Below are positions 1 to 7,954 of a stretch of 14,516 nucleotides of DNA, piece by piece. The notes below the pieces were generated by a model. It made no database searches. It was not told the DNA's origin and saw only the letters and a list, made by a program, of their open reading frames with translations. The DNA comes from Cyanothece sp. UBA12306. GTDB taxonomy: Bacteria > Cyanobacteriota > Cyanobacteriia > Cyanobacteriales > Microcystaceae. Position 1 is the stretch's first letter. Each line of letters starts with the position of its first letter. Position numbers and translations under genes: made by a program. Location: positions 3,329 to 17,844 of the forward strand of contig DLXW01000284.1 of the NCBI GenBank assembly GCA_003448685.1, read 5' to 3'.

Positions 1-93
1 TAGGGCTAGTTTAGCTTCAATTTCGGCTGATGTTAACGGTTCAAAAGTTTGTAGGGTTACTCCTGTTGCTGGGTTAATCGTGGCGATACCCAT
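1..93 (-). CDS. gabD: Aldehyde dehydrogenase, probably succinate-semialdehyde dehydrogenase (N-terminus only)
   Basis: Only the first 31 codons are in the window; the gene runs off the left edge. The peptide starts MGIATINPATG and continues through FEPLTSAEIEAKLAL. This is the usual opening of cyanobacterial NAD(P)-dependent succinate-semialdehyde dehydrogenases. In that family the enzyme oxidises succinic semialdehyde to succinate, closing the cyanobacterial TCA route through 2-oxoglutarate decarboxylase or the GABA shunt. The start is firm: AGGAGG lies at 104-99 on the minus strand, five bases before ATG (93-91). The catalytic Cys and Glu are outside the window, so the substrate is inferred from N-terminal resemblance only. 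Another aldehyde dehydrogenase of the same superfamily remains possible. Confidence 0.7.
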   Translation of the reverse strand, partial: MGIATINPATGVTLQTFEPLTSAEIEAKLAL

Positions 94-124
94 AATTTCC
101 TCCTATACCCCTATGGACTGGGGT
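94..124 (-). promoter_or_regulatory. Strong ribosome binding site preceded by a leader hairpin
   Basis: On the minus strand, ACCCC (124-120) and GGGGT (111-107) form a perfect five-pair GC-rich stem with an 8-base loop. Two bases later comes AGGAGG (104-99), then five bases, then the ATG of the aldehyde dehydrogenase. The Shine-Dalgarno is much stronger than those of the other genes here. The hairpin is seen in the sequence; any role in translation control is inference. Confidence 0.5.
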
Positions 125-249
125 GATTTTGTTGGCCTTTTTTACAGTGTGCTGCTGACCTGCTATCTGAAAGAGGTTTTTTTCTAAAGTTTTAACTTAA
201 TTTGTAACATTTCGATACATTACTAGATTTTATTGTAGAGTACAATTTA

Positions 250-681
250 TTAATCTTCGGGCAAAAATTCAGAAGAAAATATTTGTTTTAAATTATAGAT
301 ACAAGTTGCAGGAAAGACAGATAAACCTGTTTCTTGTTCTGCAATAATAACTGCTAAGGGGTAGATTTTTTCCTTTGCCTCTTCCAGATAAGATTTAAGA
401 CTAGGGTTTTCTTTTAATAGTTTCTCTAAGCGAAGTCGTTGCTCTTTAATCGTTAATTGCCCACTTCGGGAGCGTAGGTTCGGCTGGAATTGCCATTTTA
501 ATAAGTGCATAATCAACACTTCTAATCTGCTGTCTAATTGCCTTTTTTCAGAGCGTCCCATGTCTTCTATTTCTTCGGCAATATGATTCCAATCTATTTG
601 GTTAAATTGCTGACTTCTTAATAATTGTGCTTGTTGTTGTGTCCAAGCATAAAAATCGTTTTTATAGTCAATAATATTCAT
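250..681 (-). CDS. DUF29 family protein
   Basis: This 143-residue soluble protein has the normal length and pattern of the DUF29 family, which is common in multiple copies in cyanobacteria and has no established function. Visible family signs are the N-terminal YKNDFYAWTQQQAQLLR segment (residues 6-22), the core DWNHIAEEIEDMGRSEKR (30-47) and a following helix LEVLIMHLLKWQFQP (53-67). No signal peptide or membrane segment is present. The protein looks mostly alpha-helical. The start is ATG at 681-679 with only weak purine-rich sequence ahead of it. It is divergent from the pst operon and has its own 294-base upstream region. Its 3' end faces the leader of the aldehyde dehydrogenase gene on the same strand, 156 bases away, so co-transcription is possible but not shown. 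Confidence 0.88.
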   Translation of the reverse strand: MNIIDYKNDFYAWTQQQAQLLRSQQFNQIDWNHIAEEIEDMGRSEKRQLDSRLEVLIMHLLKWQFQPNLRSRSGQLTIKEQRLRLEKLLKENPSLKSYLEEAKEKIYPLAVIIAEQETGLSVFPATCIYNLKQIFSSEFLPED

Positions 682-841
682 GGGTTTAAATCTTTATTGG
701 TAGAATAAGTTGGGTTAAACAATAGTGAGCCTAACGAAACCTCTAAATAAATTAGCTGTTACTGTTTGATTCACCTCCATTACTAGATGGATGTTATTTT
801 TATAGATTTTTACTACATTTTCCTATAAGCTGATAATTTTC

Positions 842-860
842 AATTAGGTTGAGCCTAATT
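842..860. repeat. Perfect 7-bp palindrome upstream of the Pho boxes
   Basis: AATTAGG (842-848) and CCTAATT (854-860) are perfect inverted repeats separated by TTGAG. The right arm ends five bases before the first weak Pho-box unit (865) and 16 bases before the first perfect unit (876). The position suggests an operator for a second regulator. No regulator can be named from the sequence. Confidence 0.4.
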
Positions 861-864
861 CTAA

Positions 865-916
865 AATAATCTGGACTTAATTTTAATTTTACTCAAATTT
901 AACCATTTTTTACAAA
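865..916 (+). promoter_or_regulatory. Pho-box array (SphR/PhoB-type) of the pst operon
   Basis: Octamers recur with an exact 11-base period. CTTAATTT (876-883) and TTTAACCA (898-905) match the cyanobacterial SphR consensus PyTTAAPyPy(T/A) in all eight positions. TTTTACTC (887-894) matches six, and flanking AATAATCT (865-872) and TTTACAAA (909-916) match six and five. The spacers are 3 bases, as known for SphR boxes. A -10-like AATAAT (925-930, five of six against TATAAT) lies downstream, which would put transcription start near 937 and give a leader of about 39 bases before pstS. The region is AT-rich, so single octamers occur by chance; the phased array is what supports the call. Confidence 0.7.
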
Positions 917-975
917 TTTATTGGAATAATTGAACTGGTTAATCAATAAAATTAAATCTCAATCAAAAAAGTCTG

Positions 976-1926
976 ATGTTTTCCCAAATTAATTTTCAGA
1001 AAAAGCACGTGCTGTTATTATCAGCCTTAGTTACTACAGGAGTTGCAGCTTCTGTAGTTGTTCCCTCGGTTTATTCTCAAAGTCGAGCAACCGTGAAGAT
1101 TGATGGTTCAAGTACCGTCTATCCCATTACTGAAGCTGTAGCCGAAGAATTCCAGAATAAAAAACGAGGTTCAGTACGAGTAACTGTAGGCGTTTCAGGT
1201 ACTGGCGGTGGTTTTAAAAAGTTCTGTTCCAAAAATCCTGCCGTTCGGACTGATATCTCTAATGCTTCTCGTCCTATCAAGGACAAAGAAAAAGCAATGT
1301 GTGCTGCTGCTGGAGTAAAATTCGTCGCTATTCCAGTGGCCTATGATGCTATCACCGTGGTTGTTCATAAATCTAACCCCGTCACTAGCATGACTACTGC
1401 TCAACTTAAGAAAATGTGGGAGCCTGGTGCTAAAGGAAAAATGACCAAATGGAATCAGGTCAATTCTAGCTGGCCTAATGCTCCTTTAGTTCTTTATGGA
1501 CCAGGTGCAGATTCAGGTACTTTTGATTACTTTACTAAGGCAATCAATGGAAAATCTGGTGCCAGTCGTACTGACTTTACCCCTAGTGAAGATGATAACG
1601 TTCTGGTGCAAGGAGTTGCTAGTAACCGCAGTGCTACTGCCTACTTTGGTTATACTTATTATCAAGAAAATAAGGACAAACTTAAAGCAGTTGCCATCAA
1701 TGGAGTACAACCTTCAGAAAAAACCGTTCGTGATGGTAGCTACAAACCTTTATCTCGTCCTATTTTCATCTACGTCAATGTGAATGCGGCCAAAAGCAAC
1801 CCAGCAGTAAAAGAGTTTGTGAATTATTATCTTGATAATGCCAATAGACTCGTCAAAGCTGTAAAATCAGTGCCTCGCACAGATTATCAAGCTTCAAAAC
1901 GGAATTTCATGAACGCTGCCAAGTAA
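976..1926 (+). CDS. pstS: Phosphate ABC transporter substrate-binding protein (PstS/SphX family)
   Basis: This 316-residue periplasmic protein binds inorganic phosphate and delivers it to the PstCAB transporter encoded downstream. A basic N-terminus and hydrophobic segment (residues 12-29) ending near VYS-QS (32-36) form a Sec signal peptide; there is no lipobox. Family motifs are DGSSTVYP (43-50), SGTGGGF (74-80), DISNASRPI (93-101) and [12 protein letters not shown] (175-186), which supply the loops that clamp phosphate. Cys84 and Cys109 could form a disulfide. The long mature form and sequence style resemble cyanobacterial SphX/PstS proteins more than E. coli PstS, and the sequence alone does not separate the two names. 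The ATG at 976 lacks a clear Shine-Dalgarno. A Pho-box array precedes it, so induction by phosphate starvation is expected. It is separated from pstC by 133 bases containing hairpins. Confidence 0.95.
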   Translation: MFSQINFQKKHVLLLSALVTTGVAASVVVPSVYSQSRATVKIDGSSTVYPITEAVAEEFQNKKRGSVRVTVGVSGTGGGFKKFCSKNPAVRTDISNASRPIKDKEKAMCAAAGVKFVAIPVAYDAITVVVHKSNPVTSMTTAQLKKMWEPGAKGKMTKWNQVNSSWPNAPLVLYGPGADSGTFDYFTKAINGKSGASRTDFTPSEDDNVLVQGVASNRSATAYFGYTYYQENKDKLKAVAINGVQPSEKTVRDGSYKPLSRPIFIYVNVNAAKSNPAVKEFVNYYLDNANRLVKAVKSVPRTDYQASKRNFMNAAK

Positions 1927-1956
1927 TCGAATACTTGCACATAAACTTATGCCAAC

Positions 1957-1980
1957 AATTATCAATTTCAATTGGTAATT
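1957..1980 (+). repeat. Imperfect palindrome in the pstS-pstC spacer
   Basis: AATTATCAATT (1957-1967) and AATTGGTAATT (1970-1980) are inverted repeats with one U-G wobble in RNA and only two bases between them, so the folded loop must open a pair or two. It is AU-rich and lies upstream of a stronger hairpin in the same spacer. It could protect the pstS mRNA 3' end or act with the next hairpin; this is inference. Confidence 0.4.
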
Positions 1981-1984
1981 ACCA

Positions 1985-2021
1985 CTAGGCTAAAACGCAA
2001 TTAAATTACGTTTTAGCTTAG
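1985..2021 (+). terminator. Hairpin between pstS and pstC, likely partial terminator or mRNA stabiliser
   Basis: CTAGGCTAAAACG (1985-1997) pairs with CGTTTTAGCTTAG (2009-2021): 13 pairs including one G-U, with an 11-base loop. A T-rich stretch (2022-2030, broken by A residues) follows. The T tract is imperfect, so leaky termination is more likely than complete termination. The next gene, pstC, starts 39 bases beyond the stem in the same direction with no evident promoter of its own, which fits reduced expression of the permease genes relative to the abundant binding protein. Confidence 0.6.
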
Positions 2022-2059
2022 TATTATTTTCAAAAAATAGCTAGTTTGCTGATCATTAA

Positions 2060-2983
2060 ATGGTACGATTCAAAACATCTACAGATAACGTATTTTCCCC
2101 TAAATTATTACGTCATCTACGAGAGAAATTAATTGAATTTATTCTACTGATTGCTGCTTGTTCTTCAGTAGCAACAACCTTCGGGATTCTCTACATTTTA
2201 GTTTCAGAATCTATCTATTTTTTTAGTGAAGTCTCCTTACTAAGATTTATTACTGACAAAGAATGGACTCCACTATTTTTGGAGAAAAATTACGGAATTA
2301 TCAATCTCCTTTCGGGAACCTTAGTTACTTCAGCAGTTGCCCTGTTTGTAGCAATTCCCTTAGGAACAATTATAGCTATTTATTTAAGTGAATTTGCCAA
2401 CTCAAAACTAAGGGAGATTGTTAAACCCATCTTAGAATTATTGACAGCAATTCCTACGGTTGTTTATGGTTATTTGGCTTTATTAGTTTTAACACCTTTT
2501 TTACAGCAATTCTTGCCAAATTTACCAACATTTAATATGCTAAGTGCTGGCTTAGTAATGGGATTAATGATTATTCCTATGATTAGTTCTATCAGTGAAG
2601 ATGCTATGGCCGCTGTACCTTTAAGCCTGAAAGAAGGCTCTTATTCTATGGGAGCAACTCGCTTACAGACGGCAATTAAAGTGGTTTTTCCTAGTGCTAT
2701 TTCTGGAATTAGTGCGGCTTATATTCTAGGTGCTTCCCGCGCCATCGGTGAAACAATGATTGTGGCAGTTGCAGCAGGATTACAACCTAATTTAACTTGG
2801 AATCCTCTTAGTCAAGGTGCTACTATTACTGCTTATATTGTTCAAGTAAGTCTCGGAGATCTGCCCCACGGCACAGTTGAATATCAAACGATTTTTGCTG
2901 CTGGATTGACTCTGGTTTTGATGACTTTAGTTTTAAATATTATTGGCTACTTTTTATCCAGGAGATTTCGAGAAATTTATTAG
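2060..2983 (+). CDS. pstC: Phosphate ABC transporter permease PstC
   Basis: This inner-membrane permease of 307 residues forms the phosphate channel with PstA. About six hydrophobic helices are visible, the first near residues 25-55. The cytoplasmic EAA loop that contacts the ATPase runs from about 180 to 210 (core SLKEGSYSMGATRL), followed by the family motif SRAIGET (226-232). The second position in the operon, after the binding protein and before pstA, agrees with PstC rather than PstA, as does the sequence ILELLTAIPTVVYGYLA. The ATG at 2060 has no strong Shine-Dalgarno. The gene follows the hairpin spacer and ends 39 bases before pstA. Length and motifs are complete. Confidence 0.96.
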   Translation: MVRFKTSTDNVFSPKLLRHLREKLIEFILLIAACSSVATTFGILYILVSESIYFFSEVSLLRFITDKEWTPLFLEKNYGIINLLSGTLVTSAVALFVAIPLGTIIAIYLSEFANSKLREIVKPILELLTAIPTVVYGYLALLVLTPFLQQFLPNLPTFNMLSAGLVMGLMIIPMISSISEDAMAAVPLSLKEGSYSMGATRLQTAIKVVFPSAISGISAAYILGASRAIGETMIVAVAAGLQPNLTWNPLSQGATITAYIVQVSLGDLPHGTVEYQTIFAAGLTLVLMTLVLNIIGYFLSRRFREIY

Positions 2984-3022
2984 TATAATAAATTGTTCAA
3001 ACCCTATTAAACCACTACTTAC

Positions 3023-3946
3023 ATGTTGCAAGATAATTTAACCACAATTCGTGCAGATATCTCTCGTCGTAAACTCATTGATGCTATTTTTATTGTTATT
3101 GGTTTGTTAATTATTTTTGTCGCTATTTTCTTGTTGATGGCATTGATTATACAAATGTTTATTGAGGGTTCATCTCGTTTAACTCCTCAATTTTTTACTT
3201 CCTTTCCTAGTCGCAAGGCTGAACAAGCAGGTATATTTTCTGCTTGGGTGGGAACGGCATTGATTATGTTGGTAACTGTTGGCGTTGCTGTTCCTATTGG
3301 TGTGGCTTCAGGTATTTATTTAGAGGAATATGGCAAAAAAAATTTCCTATTTGCCATGATCGAAATTAATGTTAATAATCTAGCGGGAATTCCTTCAATT
3401 ATTTACGGACTATTAGCTTTAGGATTATTTGTCTATCAATTTCAGCTAGGTCAGAGTGTTTTAACCGCAGGTTTAACCCTCGCTTTGCTAATTCTTCCTG
3501 TGGTTATTGTAACGACTCGTGAAGCACTGCGGGCAATTCCTAATAGCTTGCGGGAGGCTGCTTATGCCGTTGGTGCGAGTAAGTGGCAAATGGTCTGGGA
3601 TCATATCTTACGTTACTCGGCTGGTAGCATCCTCACAGGGGTCATTATTGCCTTATCTCGAGCGATCGGGGAAACAGCACCAGTGATCACCATTGGAGCC
3701 TTAACTTTTATTGCTTTTTTGCCTGATTCTCCTTTTATTGAGCAATTCCCTTTTATTTCTTTTGCTTGGCTGCAAGCCCCTTTTACGGTAATGCCGATTC
3801 AAATGTTTGCTTGGGTTTCCCGTCCTGAACGTGATTTTCAGGCTAACGCAGCGGCCGCTGGAACAGTTTTAATTTTCCTGACGCTGGCCATGAATGGACT
3901 GGCAATTTATCTACGTTATCGTTTTCGTAAAGGTCTCAAATGGTAG
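3023..3946 (+). CDS. pstA: Phosphate ABC transporter permease PstA
   Basis: This is the second transmembrane subunit of the phosphate importer, 307 residues with about six membrane helices. The EAA loop lies at about 166-196 ([20 protein letters not shown]), followed by [10 protein letters not shown] (212-221), the version typical of PstA. The [17 protein letters not shown] segment is the PstA counterpart of the PstC channel helix. The gene ends within pstB: its last codons AAA TGG TAG contain the pstB ATG, giving a 7-base overlap that suggests translational coupling of permease and ATPase. The pstA start at 3023 has no clear ribosome binding site. Confidence 0.96.
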   Translation: MLQDNLTTIRADISRRKLIDAIFIVIGLLIIFVAIFLLMALIIQMFIEGSSRLTPQFFTSFPSRKAEQAGIFSAWVGTALIMLVTVGVAVPIGVASGIYLEEYGKKNFLFAMIEINVNNLAGIPSIIYGLLALGLFVYQFQLGQSVLTAGLTLALLILPVVIVTTREALRAIPNSLREAAYAVGASKWQMVWDHILRYSAGSILTGVIIALSRAIGETAPVITIGALTFIAFLPDSPFIEQFPFISFAWLQAPFTVMPIQMFAWVSRPERDFQANAAAAGTVLIFLTLAMNGLAIYLRYRFRKGLKW

Positions 3947-4737
3947 AACATACAACTAATCAAGAATCTGATTTTACTGATTTACAAGCTAAAGCCAAAG
4001 TAAATAATCTCAATTTTTACTACGGCTCTTTTCATGCTCTAAAACAGAATAATTTTCCTGTATACGCTAACAAGGTAACAGCATTAATTGGACCTTCTGG
4101 ATGTGGTAAAACAACTTTACTTCGTTGTTTTAACCGAATGCACGATCTCTATTCAGGTAATCGCTACGAAGGGGAAATTGTGATAGATTCGGTCAATATT
4201 TTAGAGCGTAAGGTTGACCCAATTGAAGTACGAATGCGTATTGGCATGGTTTTCCAAAAACCGAATCCTTTTCCTAAGTCTATTTATGAAAATGTTGCTT
4301 ATGGATTGCGGGTTAGAGGGGATAAAAAACGCAGTCTAATTGATGCTAAAGTTGAAGATGCGCTAAAAGCAGCAGCTTTATGGGATGAAGTAAAAGGACG
4401 CTTAAATCAATCAGCCTATAATCTATCTGGTGGTCAACAGCAACGTCTATGTATTGCTCGCGCCTTAGTAACTAATCCAGAAATTATTCTTTTTGATGAA
4501 CCAACCTCTGCTTTAGATCCTATTGCTACTGCTAGTATCGAAGATTTGATTACTGAATTAAAAAATCAGGTGACAATTTTAATTGTTACCCATAGTATGC
4601 AACAAGCAGCACGTTTTTCTGATTACACTGCTTTTATGTATTTAGGAGAATTAATTGAATTTGACGAAACTAAGCAAATTTTTGCTCAACCAACTCATAA
4701 ACAAACTGAAGCTTATATCAGTGGTATTATTGGTTAA
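3940..4737 (+). CDS. pstB: Phosphate ABC transporter ATP-binding protein PstB
   Basis: This 265-residue cytoplasmic ATPase drives phosphate import through PstCA. All nucleotide-binding elements are intact: Walker [10 protein letters not shown] (51-59), Q-loop Gln106 in FQKPNPFP, signature LSGGQQQRL (162-170), Walker B ILFDEP (183-188) with D-loop SALDP, and switch His218. The PstB-specific segments [11 protein letters not shown] and [15 protein letters not shown] are present, so the substrate assignment is strong. An N-terminal extension of about 18 residues precedes the ABC fold. It overlaps pstA by 7 bases. No second pstB or phoU follows; the next gene is convergent with only 29 bases between stop codons. 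A weak 6-bp inverted repeat (4756-4772) lies there without a T tract. Confidence 0.97.
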   Translation: MVEHTTNQESDFTDLQAKAKVNNLNFYYGSFHALKQNNFPVYANKVTALIGPSGCGKTTLLRCFNRMHDLYSGNRYEGEIVIDSVNILERKVDPIEVRMRIGMVFQKPNPFPKSIYENVAYGLRVRGDKKRSLIDAKVEDALKAAALWDEVKGRLNQSAYNLSGGQQQRLCIARALVTNPEIILFDEPTSALDPIATASIEDLITELKNQVTILIVTHSMQQAARFSDYTAFMYLGELIEFDETKQIFAQPTHKQTEAYISGIIG

Positions 4738-4766
4738 ATAAATCTTCAATCCAATGAATAGATTAA

Positions 4767-5381
4767 CTATTCTACGGAATCTTGTTGAGAATCTTCTGTT
4801 TTTTCTGATGGTTTATCTTGGCTATCTATTTCTAACCATTCGTCTACTTTTTTATCTAATGTTGTTTGAAAATCTTGAGAAACTAAGCTAATTTCTATTT
4901 CTGATTCTTCTTTATTTTTGGGGTCTATCATAGCATATAAAAACTCATTTTTGAAGTCTGACTTTCCTACAATAAGCTGATGATAAGTATAATTGTCTAA
5001 CTCAATTTTAAATGTTGCTGAAGGGGGATCAAATCCATAATCTTTTTTTTGATTAGCAGGAATGGTAAAATTGCGATCGCTTTCTGCTGTTACCAATAAA
5101 TTAATTAAAAATGAAACTACAGCATCATTAGCTATCTGCTGTTTAGGTTGAGTCATTTTCCAAGGTTTTTTCTTATCTTTATTTCGTTCAAACTCTAAGG
5201 TTTTTTCCTGAGTTTTAATAGTTAATTTCTGAATATTTTCTGCTGAAAAATCAAAAAAGCTCTGTTGTTGTGCTTCAAGTTTTTCCTGTTTTTCTTGAGA
5301 ATTTACTTCATATAAATATACTCCAGCACATAATAATATAGCTGTAATTAATAAACTCCAAGTTGTATTTTGTAATTTCAT
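4767..5381 (-). CDS. DUF4340 domain protein, last gene of a Gld-like ABC transporter set
   Basis: This 204-residue protein has one N-terminal membrane anchor (residues 8-24) followed by an extracytoplasmic domain. A charged stretch (25-45) leads to FFDFSAENIQKLTIKTQEKTLEF and KPWKMTQPKQQIANDAVVSFLINLL (about 74-98). The latter is the pattern of DUF4340, a family often encoded beside GldG-like proteins. The C-terminal 20 residues are acidic and Gln/Ser-rich, probably disordered. The gene follows the GldG-like gene by 32 bases on the same strand, so it probably acts with that ABC system at the periplasmic face. It is short for DUF4340 proteins, many of which carry a repeated second module. No catalytic residues are recognisable, and its molecular role is unknown. 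Confidence 0.8.
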   Translation of the reverse strand: MKLQNTTWSLLITAILLCAGVYLYEVNSQEKQEKLEAQQQSFFDFSAENIQKLTIKTQEKTLEFERNKDKKKPWKMTQPKQQIANDAVVSFLINLLVTAESDRNFTIPANQKKDYGFDPPSATFKIELDNYTYHQLIVGKSDFKNEFLYAMIDPKNKEESEIEISLVSQDFQTTLDKKVDEWLEIDSQDKPSEKTEDSQQDSVE

Positions 5382-5413
5382 AATTTTTATTTACATATAT
5401 ATTTATTAATAAA

Positions 5414-7111
5414 TTATCGTCTTCTCCACCAAGTCACGCTAGCAGCAGCTAAACCTAATAAAGGAAAAATTACTAAAGTCAACCAAGTTAATATTCCACC
5501 TTGTAAAGGGGTAAGATTAATCCGTCGATTTTTCGCTTCTTTAGGACGAATAGATAAAGGTTGATCATCTTGATTTGCTAACCATTGAACTGAATTTAGA
5601 AATACATCACCGTTTAATTGTTGGTTAAATAAAGTATCTGTAATAAAAGTTGAATTACCAACAACAACTATTCGAGATTCAGTATTTTTATTTGTTTCTA
5701 GTTTTGTTGTTTTTTGATTAACAGCATCTGATTGTTTATTGTCTTTTTTATCATCTGGTAAAGGAGAATTAGTAGGATTTTCTGTCTTTTTTTCTTCTGT
5801 ATTAGAGGAACTTTGAGAAGATTGATTTTGATTTTCTTCTTGTGGGTTAATCTGACGAACTAAAGCGACTCCTAAGTCAAAAGGCCCAGCTATATCCTGA
5901 GTTGGATCAAAAGTTAACTCTTCTGATTCTAAATCATTTTCGGCCCACATTTGATCGTTCGCTACTAAAAGAGACGTTGCTTCTACATTGTCAACTTTTA
6001 CCGTATCAATAGGACGAGATAAAGGATAGAAAGACATTCCATTACTAAATTCTTTGGTGATAGGATGACTTCCATAGCTATTGATTAAAGGAATAGCAGG
6101 ACCTAAACTACTAGAACCATCAATAACAATGCGGTTATCTAGTTTCACTCCCCATTCTTCTAATATAGTTTCTAATCCTGTCTCAGTATTAGGGTTAAGT
6201 AATACTAATAAATTTCCTCCTTGATTAGAATAGGTTTTTAATTCTTTAACTTCTTGGTCAAATAATTTACGTTTGGGTCCTGCAATAATTATGGTATCAG
6301 CATCATCAGGAATACCAGTTTCTACTAAATTTAGAGGTTCAACTTTGTATCCTTTATTCTCTAGATTGCTAATAGCAGTAGAAATACTTCCTTCAGTTTC
6401 TTGCTGAGATTTTTCTAAAGAATATTCTCCATGTCCTTGAAGAAAATAAATAGTAGGAGTATAATCACGCTGAATTTTTTCAATTGCATTAGTCAGTTGA
6501 ATTTCCGATAAAGGTTGGGGAGTATTGAAAGCAATTAAAGTTTGTGCTAATTGTCTTTTATCTCCATACTCCAAATAAACATCCCCCAGAGATTCTACAT
6601 TAAACTTCTTGGTTAATCCTAGATTAGTATCAGGATCAACAAACTCAAACTCAAAATTTTGATTGTAACGACGATAATTTTCTAGTAATTTTTTATCTAT
6701 TGGATTAGTATCTTTAATAAAGATCCATACTTTTAAGGGATTTTTAAGATTTTTAACAATTTCTTGAGTTTGGGGAGATAGTGTAAAAAGTTGGTTTTCT
6801 GTCAAATCAATAGGACTTGAATAGCGAACTGCTATAAAATTAATAATACCTAAAATAGTAATTAAAGAGATAGTTGATACTAACGCATTAGTTCCTGCTT
6901 GGGTTGATCTTTTATTCCAGAAACTTCGACCAGTAATTAATAAAAATAATAACCATGATACTAATAATATACCTCCAGCAATAACTAAACTTAGGGGAAG
7001 TATAGACCAATCTTTTGTAGTTAAACCAACGACTAAACCAGCAACCGTTAGAATGATTCCTGGAATAAATAAATATTTTAAAATAATTCGATAATTAAAC
7101 TTAAGTTTCAT
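5414..7111 (-). CDS. GldG-like ABC transporter auxiliary membrane protein
   Basis: Starting at the ATG at 7111-7109 this is a 565-residue protein; an upstream in-frame TTG (7138) would add nine residues but has no ribosome binding site. Three membrane segments are visible at about 15-31, 37-59 and 74-96. Next comes the family motif DLTENQLFTLSPQT (102-115), the EFEFVDPD segment (154-161) and FLQGHGE (223-229), which together mark the GldG/ABC-transporter-auxiliary domain exposed to the periplasm. Residues 421-475 are a low-complexity linker rich in Gln, Asn, Ser, Lys and Glu. VVVGNSTFITD (482-492) resumes the fold and a C-terminal helix (539-561) ends in three Arg. It lies between the permease and DUF4340 genes. 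In Flavobacterium, GldG works with GldA and GldF in gliding and secretion; the role in cyanobacteria is not established. Confidence 0.87.
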   Translation of the reverse strand: MKLKFNYRIILKYLFIPGIILTVAGLVVGLTTKDWSILPLSLVIAGGILLVSWLLFLLITGRSFWNKRSTQAGTNALVSTISLITILGIINFIAVRYSSPIDLTENQLFTLSPQTQEIVKNLKNPLKVWIFIKDTNPIDKKLLENYRRYNQNFEFEFVDPDTNLGLTKKFNVESLGDVYLEYGDKRQLAQTLIAFNTPQPLSEIQLTNAIEKIQRDYTPTIYFLQGHGEYSLEKSQQETEGSISTAISNLENKGYKVEPLNLVETGIPDDADTIIIAGPKRKLFDQEVKELKTYSNQGGNLLVLLNPNTETGLETILEEWGVKLDNRIVIDGSSSLGPAIPLINSYGSHPITKEFSNGMSFYPLSRPIDTVKVDNVEATSLLVANDQMWAENDLESEELTFDPTQDIAGPFDLGVALVRQINPQEENQNQSSQSSSNTEEKKTENPTNSPLPDDKKDNKQSDAVNQKTTKLETNKNTESRIVVVGNSTFITDTLFNQQLNGDVFLNSVQWLANQDDQPLSIRPKEAKNRRINLTPLQGGILTWLTLVIFPLLGLAAASVTWWRRR

Positions 7112-7153
7112 AAGATTATAAATCCGTTTTATACCCAATGTATTATGTCTAAT

Positions 7154-7939
7154 TTAAGATCTTTGAAATCTCAAAGCTTCAATAGATTGTGCTGTCAGAA
7201 AAATTCCCAGAAAAATATAACTAGCAAACAACACTAAGCTACTAGGGTTAAACACTCCTGTAACCAAGTCATTGTATCGATCAAATAAAGAAAGATTAGA
7301 TAAAATTGCACTAAAAGGTTCAGTCAACTTATTGGCAATTAAATCAATTATCCAAAGAAAAAGAATCATGATAAAGGTTAATATATAAGCAAGAATTGAA
7401 CTATAGGTAATAGAAGAAATGAACATTCCTAATGATAAGATAGCAGTAGAAATTAGTAATAAAGCTGCATGAGCAACTAAAATAATCTGTAGATTAACTG
7501 GGGGATCTGCTGCACTAAAAGTTATAGTCTCCCAAATACAAATTGGAATCATCAAGACAATAAAAAAAGCCACTACCCCCAAAAGCTTACCTAAAGCAAC
7601 CACCCAATTTGTAATAGGAGAAGTAGCTAATAATTCCAGAGTTCCTAATTTTTTTTCCTCAGAGTATAATCCCATAGATAATGCTGGCAAAAGGACTAAT
7701 AATAAAGAAATAATTACACCTAGAAAAGCTTCAAGAAATCTTCCAGCAACATCAATAGACTGGGGTAATTGTCCACTTTGTTCTAAAAAACTAACATCTC
7801 CAATCATTTGGTCAAGAATTGCCCCAAAAAAGAAACCTGATACCAACCAAAATGCAGCAGCAATAATATAAGAAAAAGGTGCAGTAAAATAGCTCTGAAA
7901 TTCTTTGCGAAAAATAGCGATTAAATTAGATAAAATCAT
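7154..7939 (-). CDS. ABC-2 type transporter permease (GldF-like)
   Basis: The preferred ATG is at 7939-7937, giving 261 residues. An in-frame TTG 12 bases upstream lacks support. The protein is hydrophobic with about six membrane helices. It carries EEKKLGTLELLATSPI (94-109), the cytoplasmic coupling region characteristic of GldF/NosY-type ABC-2 permeases. The N-terminus FRKEFQSYFTAPFSYI is also typical of the family. It lies 15 bases after the ATPase gene and 42 bases before the GldG-like gene, so the three form one transcription unit and presumably one membrane complex. The transported substrate cannot be read from the sequence. Confidence 0.88.
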   Translation of the reverse strand: MILSNLIAIFRKEFQSYFTAPFSYIIAAAFWLVSGFFFGAILDQMIGDVSFLEQSGQLPQSIDVAGRFLEAFLGVIISLLLVLLPALSMGLYSEEKKLGTLELLATSPITNWVVALGKLLGVVAFFIVLMIPICIWETITFSAADPPVNLQIILVAHAALLLISTAILSLGMFISSITYSSILAYILTFIMILFLWIIDLIANKLTEPFSAILSNLSLFDRYNDLVTGVFNPSSLVLFASYIFLGIFLTAQSIEALRFQRS

Positions 7940-7954
7940 AAAAATAAGCAACAG

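Noticed and set aside
191..203. Two octamers matching the Pho consensus (TTTAACTT 191-198 and CTTAATTT 196-203)
   Set aside because: They overlap by three bases and are not spaced by 11, and the adjacent 11-bp positions do not match. They show that single matches arise easily in AT-rich DNA.
232..246. Inverted repeat ATTGTA-N3-TACAAT after the DUF29 gene
   Set aside because: The stem is only six AT-rich pairs with a 3-base loop and lacks a following T run on the minus strand. It also has N3, not the N8 of NtcA sites.
1195..1404. Open frame on the minus strand inside pstS
   Set aside because: It is antisense to conserved PstS motifs, has no family resemblance and no ribosome binding site.
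4756..4772. Hairpin GAATAG-N5-CTATTC between the convergent pstB and DUF4340 genes
   Set aside because: Six AT-rich pairs with no T tract on either strand and overlap with a stop codon; too weak to call a terminator.
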